A DNA stretch of 64,000 bases from a virus. The stretch covers positions 1-64,000 of IMG/VR virus record IMGVR_UViG_3300048839_001082. The stretch is one strand, 5' to 3'. Position numbers and translations under genes: made by a program. Shown piece after piece: positions 59,278-64,000 of this stretch; the first letter of the stretch is position 1; every line of letters starts with the position of its first letter. Under the pieces are notes generated by a model. It saw only the letters and a list, made by a program, of their open reading frames with translations. It was not told where the DNA came from and ran no database searches.

Positions 59278-60420
59278 ATGACCGGAATGAAGAGCTCCAC
59301 GATCAAGTCAGTCTTGAGGGATCAACTCAACTCTTGGATCTCCACAATCAATGAACCTGAGGTTAGAGAGCTCACGGAAAAGAATGCGTTCGTGACAGGC
59401 GGCGCAATCTCATCGATGTTGCTCGGTGAAATGCCTAATGATTTTGATATTTATTTCAAGACTAAGGAGGCCGCACTCGCGATCGCGACGTATTATGTTC
59501 AAGATTTTAATCGACGTGTCAATAATCAATATAAAACAGACTTGAAGTTATACAAGCAACATGAAGATTATGTAAAACAGCTCGCCGGTTATTATGAAAG
59601 TGAAGGGAAAGAATTCGTAGATACCAGCAAATGGCCGCCCAAGCCGGTGAAACCGATGCATGAAACATTGGTGAAATTGGAAGATCGCGTGAATTGTAAA
59701 GGAGTGATCGAGAATCGAATCATTGTATATGCGAAGAGTGCCGGAGTAGTTTCCGAAACTCAGAGTGAATACAAGTATTTCGAACAACACGGAGAGTTTG
59801 AAGCGGACGATTTTATGCGATCGTTGAAGGCCGATGAAGGTGTTCAATCTGAGATTGAGTATCAACAGTTTAGAGAAGATCCAATCGGTTATACAGCCAC
59901 GCTCGCAAATGAAGTCAAAAGACCGCCGGGTAAACCTCCTGGAGAAATTGTCGGAAAATTTAGACCTGTCTTTCTCTCAGAGAATGCCATCACATTGTCT
60001 CACAAGATGCAATTGGTGGTGAGGTTCTTCGGCACACCTGGAGAAATTCATGAAAATTATGATTTTGCTCATTGCATGTGTTGGTATGATCTTGAAAAAG
60101 ATCATTTGGAACTTCCTTCAGAAGCTATGCAGTGTGTACTGTCTAAGACACTAATCTATAAAGGCTCACTGTATCCGATCGCATCTATCTTCAGAATTCG
60201 CAAGTTTATTGAAAGAGGATGGAGGATCACCGCCGGACAACTTCTCAAAATCATCTGGCAAATTTCGAGTCTTGATTTGAAAGATTCTAGGATCTTGCGA
60301 GAGCAGCTTATCGGCGTGGACCAAGCTTATATGAAGCAATTGCTCCTGGCGTTGGAAAAGAAAGACGTCAAGATCGACGCCATTTATATTGTCAAGCTCA
60401 TTGATGAGATTTTCGAATGA
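59278..60420 (+). CDS. Nucleotidyltransferase of the Pol-beta superfamily
   Basis: The 380-residue protein has FVTGGAISSMLLGEMPNDFD and then IYFKT, the GG...DxD signature (G41, G42, D55, D57) of nucleotidyltransferase folds such as poly(A) or CCA-adding enzymes and their phage relatives. The rest is unassigned, including a charged insertion (about 100-220) and a helical end. It could modify tRNA, RNA ends or a host protein; the substrate is unknown. The stop overlaps the next start (ATGA). Confidence 0.75.
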   Translation: MTGMKSSTIKSVLRDQLNSWISTINEPEVRELTEKNAFVTGGAISSMLLGEMPNDFDIYFKTKEAALAIATYYVQDFNRRVNNQYKTDLKLYKQHEDYVKQLAGYYESEGKEFVDTSKWPPKPVKPMHETLVKLEDRVNCKGVIENRIIVYAKSAGVVSETQSEYKYFEQHGEFEADDFMRSLKADEGVQSEIEYQQFREDPIGYTATLANEVKRPPGKPPGEIVGKFRPVFLSENAITLSHKMQLVVRFFGTPGEIHENYDFAHCMCWYDLEKDHLELPSEAMQCVLSKTLIYKGSLYPIASIFRIRKFIERGWRITAGQLLKIIWQISSLDLKDSRILREQLIGVDQAYMKQLLLALEKKDVKIDAIYIVKLIDEIFE

Positions 60421-60758
60421 GAAAAATCTTTGTGTTTGGGAGTAATCTCGCGGGCAGACACGGCGCAGGGGCGGCTCTATTCGCGAGAAACAACTATGGT
60501 GCAATTTACGGTCAAGGAAAAGGACTTCAAGGAAATAGTTATGCCATTCCCACGAAGAATGGTGACTTGAGTGTTAGAACGTTGGATGAAATTTTTAAAG
60601 ACGTGATGGAGTTTCTCAATTTCGCGGAAGACCACCCTGAGATGACATTTGATGTCACTCCGATCGGTTGCGGATTGGCTGGTTATCAACCGGAACAAAT
60701 CAAACCTTTCTTTGTGGATGTTCCTAAGAATGTGAACTTACCGGATGTGTTTAAATGA
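60417..60758 (+). CDS. Macro-like domain protein
   Basis: The 113-residue protein starts RKIFVFGSNLAGRHGAGAAL and has GQGKGLQGNSYAIPTKNGDL, then DVTPIGCGLAGY, the blocks of the small A1S_2505-like macro-type family common in phages. Macro folds bind ADP-ribose or related nucleotides. In a phage this could reverse or sense NAD-based defence, but that is inference. It overlaps both neighbours by ATGA. Confidence 0.75.
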   Translation: MRKIFVFGSNLAGRHGAGAALFARNNYGAIYGQGKGLQGNSYAIPTKNGDLSVRTLDEIFKDVMEFLNFAEDHPEMTFDVTPIGCGLAGYQPEQIKPFFVDVPKNVNLPDVFK

Positions 60759-60979
60759 CATTCTATGATATTAAATCCTTTTTGACATTTCGATGGCATC
60801 ATTTTATTAAACCCAGAAGTCTTGAAGATATTATTAAGGAGGAACTCTATGATGCACAACGAAATCTGCTTTTAGATGAAAGAAACTTAGAATATTCACA
60901 ACAAATGGTAAAGTTTAGAAAATTTCAGATCGCACGCTTGGCCAAAAGATTGGAAACACTAAATGACAGAATTTTCTGA
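60755..60979 (+). CDS. Hypothetical coiled-coil protein, 74 aa
   Basis: It starts FYDIKSFLTFRWHHFI, then a long charged helix (EELYDAQRNLLLDERNLEYS). No family is recognised. The last bases overlap the next small frame. Confidence 0.6.
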   Translation: MTFYDIKSFLTFRWHHFIKPRSLEDIIKEELYDAQRNLLLDERNLEYSQQMVKFRKFQIARLAKRLETLNDRIF

Positions 60980-61223
60980 GTTTCGAACACCGAAAGAGAT
61001 GTCTAATGAGGAATTCTTTGAGTACATTTTTAACTATTCTAAAGCAGGGCCATTCGTATAGGTAATCGCTGTTCAGGCAATAATGTCTTTCTTAGAAAAT
61101 GAGGTATCACAACCTCGACCTGAGAAAGATTTGGGTTGGTCAATTATCAATAGACAAGCTTGGTACGATGCTTGTGTAATCCTCTATAAAGAGTTTCAGG
61201 AAAAATATGGCAAAGAATCTTGA
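60963..61223 (+). pseudogene. Small gene split by an in-frame TAG, or two tandem peptides
   Basis: One reading frame runs MTEFSEFRTPKEMSNEEFFE to ...KAGPFV, then TAG at 61059-61061, and then stays open, in the same frame, through an ATG at 61083 (MSFLENEVSQPRPEKDLGWS) to TGA at 61221-61223. The 32-residue first part overlaps the upstream gene in coupled fashion. The second part (46 residues) has only a weak AGG upstream. It may be a recent amber mutation, readthrough, or two separate peptides. Confidence 0.5.
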
Positions 61224-61452
61224 TGATTTTGTGAAAGCTTTGAGCGTACTTCAGAGCATACCTTTTGAAAAAGCATTGGGGCTAATGGTTGAAAATTTTA
61301 AAGTGTACGGCAATTGGAATCAAAACGCCTACACACTGGGCTTGCACAATGGGCTCGAAGTCGCTCTCGCATTGTTCCAAAAAAGAGATCCCGCTTTGAA
61401 GCAAATTCCAGAAGAGGGGTATATTGACGATTTCATGGATAAGGATGATTGA
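61207..61452 (+). CDS. Hypothetical protein, 81 aa
   Basis: AGGAA precedes the ATG. The helical protein (NLDDFVKALSVLQSIPFEKA) ends in an acidic tail (EEGYIDDFMDKDD). No family is recognised. The start of the DHH gene overlaps its stop. Confidence 0.65.
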   Translation: MAKNLDDFVKALSVLQSIPFEKALGLMVENFKVYGNWNQNAYTLGLHNGLEVALALFQKRDPALKQIPEEGYIDDFMDKDD

Positions 61453-62285
61453 TGAGCAAACCCATAGTCATTTATCACGCCAATTGTGCGGACGGCTTCT
61501 CGGCTGCCTGGGTCTTCTGGCATAAATACAAAGATGCCCTGGAGTACTTCCCCGGTATTTACGGTAAACCACCCCCGAACGTTCAAAATCGTATTGTATA
61601 CATAGTAGACTTTAGCTATACTCTTGATGTGATGATCGAGATTATTAAAGATGCGATTCAAGTGACCTTACTTGATCATCATCAAACTGCTATGCAAGCG
61701 TTAGATGGCCTTCACGCAAATAATTATTTTCCACATTTTGATATTAATCGAAGCGGTGCTTCAATTGCTTGGGACTTTGTATTCCCTCATGAGAAACGAC
61801 CTTTGTTGTTGAATCACGTGGAAGATAGAGATTTGTGGCGATTTAAACTAGATGGCACACGTGAGTATTCAGCGGCATTGTTCAGTCACAAGTATGATTT
61901 CGAAACTTGGGAAAAATTGATGGCGATGGATGAGATCGCCATGGTTGATTTCAGAATCGCCGGAATGCATATTGAAAGAAAGCATTTCAAAGATATTGAA
62001 GAATTGTTGAAGGTCGGTACTCGTGAGATTGTCATTGATAAGATCCTGGTGCCTTGCTGTAATCTGCCTTGTACAATGTGCAGCGATGGTGGCGATATCC
62101 TTTCAAAATCAGCACCATTTGCGGCCACATATTACGACACGGCCACATATCGAGTCTTCAGCCTTCGTTCTCAAAAGGAAGGTGGAATGGACGTGGCGAG
62201 AATTGCCGAGAAATATGGAGGAGGTGGGCACAAGAATGCCGCCGGTTTTCGGGTGAAGAGAGATACTTTTCTAGCACAAATTTAA
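61452..62285 (+). CDS. DHH-family phosphoesterase
   Basis: The 277-residue protein has HANCADGFSAAWVF (motif I Asp), IVYIVDFSY (motif II), LLDHHQTAMQAL (the DHH box) and the DHHA1-type end EKYGGGGHKNAAGFRV. Such enzymes cleave short oligonucleotides, pAp or cyclic dinucleotides. In a phage a role in nucleotide recycling, or in removing cyclic signalling nucleotides of host defence, is possible. The start ATG follows the previous stop region. Confidence 0.88.
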   Translation: MSKPIVIYHANCADGFSAAWVFWHKYKDALEYFPGIYGKPPPNVQNRIVYIVDFSYTLDVMIEIIKDAIQVTLLDHHQTAMQALDGLHANNYFPHFDINRSGASIAWDFVFPHEKRPLLLNHVEDRDLWRFKLDGTREYSAALFSHKYDFETWEKLMAMDEIAMVDFRIAGMHIERKHFKDIEELLKVGTREIVIDKILVPCCNLPCTMCSDGGDILSKSAPFAATYYDTATYRVFSLRSQKEGGMDVARIAEKYGGGGHKNAAGFRVKRDTFLAQI

Positions 62286-62434
62286 CTCTAAAAATAAGTG
62301 CGTTAAAAACTGCGATCCTGACACGCGTTTCGCCGCCCTTCCCTCCCCCATGACTTTCGAAAACGGTGGCGACTCGGGTCAGTTCTGGCCCACGGTGTGG
62401 CATCCTCGATGTGTAGGTATTGCACCGAGATTTC

Positions 62435-62449
62435 CTGTTGGCTTAACCC
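62435..62449 (+). promoter_or_regulatory. Intergenic motif CTGTTNNNTWAACCC, copy 4
   Basis: CTGTTGGCTTAACCC lies 120 bases before the duplicated-domain protein gene. It matches the fixed positions exactly and differs from copies 1 and 2 only in the three variable bases and the W position common to them. Function is inferred from recurrence. Confidence 0.48.
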
Positions 62450-62525
62450 TATGGGCAATCCTGGATGATCATTAATAAGTATTAAGGTTCTGGATTAGAA
62501 ACATACTCTCTTCGGAGAGCCGTTA

Positions 62526-62552
62526 TCTGGTCGCGGTTCGGCCAGAATTTTT
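62526..62552 (+). terminator. Hairpin with T run just upstream of a gene start
   Basis: TCTGGTCG (62526-62533), loop CGGTT, CGGCCAGA (62539-62546), then TTTTT at 62548-62552. The ribosome binding site AGGAAA follows within 5 bases. It may end upstream readthrough or act as an attenuator for the next gene. Confidence 0.65.
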
Positions 62553-62568
62553 ATTAGGAAACTTTCTC

Positions 62569-63216
62569 ATGAGTCAAGAACTCCGTCAAGTATATGTTAT
62601 CGGTGACAAGGAATTCACCACGAAGGCCGAAGCTCTGACATTCCTGCGTCGCCCTAAGATCGAAGCGGAAATGGTCAAGGTCACCGGTGGTAATAAAGAC
62701 TTGACTACATGGCTTCTGGATAATCAGGAGTCGGTGGAAGTTGCGTTTGAAGTTGGCACGATTCGTCGCGTCACTAAGTCTGAGCACAATAAGTTGTCCA
62801 AGGCCGTCGAAGCGCTGAAGGCCATTGAAGGCAATCCGAAGATTGCTTTCTTGCAAGAGAATGCCGGTGCGATCCTGGATTCTTTCCGTTGGCCCGCTGT
62901 TAAGCGTATGGATGAAGCTGAGAAGAATGCCGCGGCTCGTAATTCGCTCGTCGCCGCTAGCGAAGGTAATGAGGAATTGGCGGAGTGGATCGTCAGCAAT
63001 AAGGATGCAGTCCTGGCCGCTTATGACGCCGGTAAGGAGAAGCGTGAAGTCTCTACCAAGGCTACCGAAGGTCTGGCCGCTTATCGCGCCAAGAAGGCTG
63101 CTGAGAAGGCAGAAGCGGAAGCCCTTGAAATGGCGGAAGCTGAAAAGAAGGGACCTGAAGCGGTCGCTGCTCTTATTCAGAAGCGTGAAGCTGCAGCTGC
63201 TAAGAACGCTAAGTAA
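62569..63216 (+). CDS. Abundant-type protein with a duplicated domain, 215 aa
   Basis: AGGAAA precedes the ATG. Two similar segments, about residues 39-85 and 132-178, share GN-x-[DE]L-x2-W-x3-N-[KQ]-[DE]-x-V-x2-A-[FY]-[DE]-x-G-x3-R-x-V. The C-terminus is Ala/Glu/Lys-rich helix. Codons are GC-richer than in neighbours, suggesting strong expression. No named function is known to me; a nucleic acid-binding or inhibitory role is only a guess. Confidence 0.72.
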   Translation: MSQELRQVYVIGDKEFTTKAEALTFLRRPKIEAEMVKVTGGNKDLTTWLLDNQESVEVAFEVGTIRRVTKSEHNKLSKAVEALKAIEGNPKIAFLQENAGAILDSFRWPAVKRMDEAEKNAAARNSLVAASEGNEELAEWIVSNKDAVLAAYDAGKEKREVSTKATEGLAAYRAKKAAEKAEAEALEMAEAEKKGPEAVAALIQKREAAAAKNAK

Positions 63217-63224
63217 ATAATGTG

Positions 63225-63268
63225 AAGCCCCATTTTGAAGCACCCTGAGGTGTTTTGAGATGGGGCTT
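63225..63268 (+). terminator. Long hairpin after the duplicated-domain gene
   Basis: AAGCCCCAT (63225-63233) pairs with ATGGGGCTT (63260-63268), with an inner CACC-CTGA-GGTG stem. No T run follows; AAAAATGG does. A short direct repeat ATGGAGATGGGCTTAAA-like follows it. Termination is uncertain; a 3'-end hairpin is likely. Confidence 0.5.
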
Positions 63269-63302
63269 AAAAATGGAGATGGGCTTAAAAATGGAGATTA
63301 AT

Positions 63303-63434
63303 ATGCTTACTTTGATAAATATCGGACTTGCTTTGCTTTTCGCGGCCAATTTAACACTTTTTGTTACGCCTCATGGTTCTTGGTTCAATCTTTTCGCAGC
63401 TTCTTTCATTGGTCTTCTTTCAATTATCAAATAA
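63303..63434 (+). CDS. Small membrane protein, 43 aa
   Basis: GGAG precedes the ATG. Two hydrophobic helices (LINIGLALLFAANLTLFV and WFNLFAASFIGLLSII) separated by a short turn (TPHGS). No family is recognised. Confidence 0.55.
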   Translation: MLTLINIGLALLFAANLTLFVTPHGSWFNLFAASFIGLLSIIK

Positions 63435-63440
63435 ATAATC

Positions 63441-63719
63441 ATGACCGCAAAACGTACATGTCTGACCGTTCGCCAGAACTGGCTTCTCTGCAACTATCTC
63501 GCGGAGAATTACACAAGTTCAAAGATGAACGATACGCAATTCGCGAAGAAGGCTTCCGAAGAACTGGGATTTGATGTCTCAGTACCTCAACTCGGACAGC
63601 GTCGTCGAGAGATGGAAATTCCTTCTTTCATGGAAACGTCCAAAGAACCTGAGACAGTGATTGAACGTGTGCGGGAACTCGAGAAACGTGTTGACGCACT
63701 GGAACAAATGTTCAAATGA
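63441..63719 (+). CDS. Hypothetical protein with helical tail, 92 aa
   Basis: The protein starts at an ATG 7 bases after the previous stop. The N-terminal half (TVRQNWLLCNYLAENYTSSK then FAKKASEELGFDVSVPQLGQ) looks like a small helix-turn-helix DNA-binding region, followed by a coiled coil (ERVRELEKRVDALEQMF). It may be a regulator; the family is not certain. Confidence 0.6.
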   Translation: MTAKRTCLTVRQNWLLCNYLAENYTSSKMNDTQFAKKASEELGFDVSVPQLGQRRREMEIPSFMETSKEPETVIERVRELEKRVDALEQMFK

Positions 63720-63725
63720 TTAACA

Positions 63726-63815
63726 GGACAGTTGGCTGAGAGGCTTAAAGCGCCGGTCTTGAAAACCGGAGTTGGCGAAAGTCGACCGTGAGTTCGAATC
63801 TCACACTGTCCGCCA
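63726..63815 (+). tRNA. tRNA-Ser(TGA)
   Basis: A 90-base class II tRNA: acceptor GGACAGT/ACTGTCC, anticodon loop CTTGAAA (TGA at 63760-63762), a long variable arm, and an encoded CCA at 63813-63815. It decodes UCA. Confidence 0.95.
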
Positions 63816-63841
63816 TTTAAAATATAAGAGGATTAAATAGA

Positions 63842-64000
63842 ATGATTACAGAATCAAGACCAATTAGCGTACTCCGACGTGTTTTAATATGGGGAGGTGT
63901 TACAATTTTATCTAAACATGTACGACAGTTTCCTGTTATTGAAATGCTCAATGCTGATGACATTGGGATTGGTTGGGTCATGACAAACACAGAATGGATG
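63842..64000 (+). CDS. Hypothetical protein, N-terminal part (runs off the window)
   Basis: An ATG with AGAGGA 8 bases upstream opens a frame (MITESRPISVLRRVLIWGGV) that is still open at base 64000, giving 53 residues here. No family can be recognised from this part. Confidence 0.6.
   Translation, partial: MITESRPISVLRRVLIWGGVTILSKHVRQFPVIEMLNADDIGIGWVMTNTEWM

Larger units (their letters stand above)
62286..62568 (+). other. Noncoding gap of 283 bases
   Basis: No gene is seen. It begins AT-rich, then has a C-rich block in which CGCCGCC (near 62329) can pair with GGTGGCG (near 62366). The CTGTT motif lies near the middle, then CTCTC-TTCG-GAGAG, and a terminator-like hairpin just before the next gene. 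Confidence 0.7.

Noticed and set aside
1-64000. Lysogeny module (integrase, repressor, attachment site)
   Set aside because: No protein with integrase or CI-like features was seen in this window; the gene content looks lytic, though the rest of the genome is not visible.

Overview
This window is part of the genome of a tailed phage with siphovirus-type morphogenesis genes. It has a tail tube protein, a lambda-like G/GT tail chaperone pair with a frameshift, a very long tape measure and a J-like tip protein, and no sheath gene. Every gene I accept is on the + strand, packed head to tail with many ATGA, TAATG and TGATG overlaps. The phage is AT-rich except for one island. The GC-rich island at about 47.9-49.7 kb, the tRNAs for AGA/AGG, AUA and UCA codons, and a pilin-like peptide all suggest a proteobacterial host of higher GC content that has type IV pili. 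The host group is inference only. I see no integrase, repressor or terminase in the window; terminase probably lies just upstream.

Layout. 1-13.0 kb is head and neck: a repeat protein cut by the window edge, portal, a giant MuF-fused RNA polymerase, scaffold, major capsid, head-tail connectors, tail tube, and tail chaperones. 13.1-32.3 kb is tail: tape measure with a zincin-like HEXXH motif, distal tail proteins, a 2,303-residue tip/fibre protein, a DUF4376 protein and a permuted papain-like amidase. 32.4-33.7 kb holds a GC-rich hairpin, holin and lysozyme. 33.7-39.6 kb is a run of small genes, many encoding membrane peptides, mixed with two tRNAs and strongly structured noncoding RNA. 39.6-62.3 kb is replication and nucleotide metabolism: a second T7-like RNA polymerase (split by a group I intron), an SSB-like protein, T7-like DNA polymerase, 5'-3' exonuclease, a GC-rich cassette cluster, a SegE-like endonuclease, primase-helicase (with an intein), class II ribonucleotide reductase (with a group I intron), DNA ligase, a nucleotidyltransferase, a macro-like protein and a DHH phosphoesterase. 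The window ends with a duplicated-domain protein, small genes and a tRNA-Ser.

The most striking system is transcriptional. The MuF protein next to the portal carries, in its C-terminal half, all the catalytic motifs of a single-subunit RNA polymerase (DxxGR-like, A, B with R/K/Y/G, and C with HD). MuF proteins are portal-associated minor capsid proteins, so this looks like a virion-packaged, ejected polymerase comparable to the N4 vRNAP but reached by a different fusion. A second, separate T7-like polymerase is encoded in the replication block, giving a two-polymerase cascade. A 15-base motif, CTGTTNNNTWAACCC, occurs in four intergenic gaps ahead of gene blocks and is a candidate phage promoter or operator.

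A second theme is parasitic DNA in essential enzymes. One group I intron splits the codon of the motif-B tyrosine of the RNA polymerase, another splits the codon of the catalytic cysteine of the ribonucleotide reductase, and an intein sits in the conserved helicase motif. The two introns share the same exon end (CCGT), guide sequence (GCGG) and core blocks.
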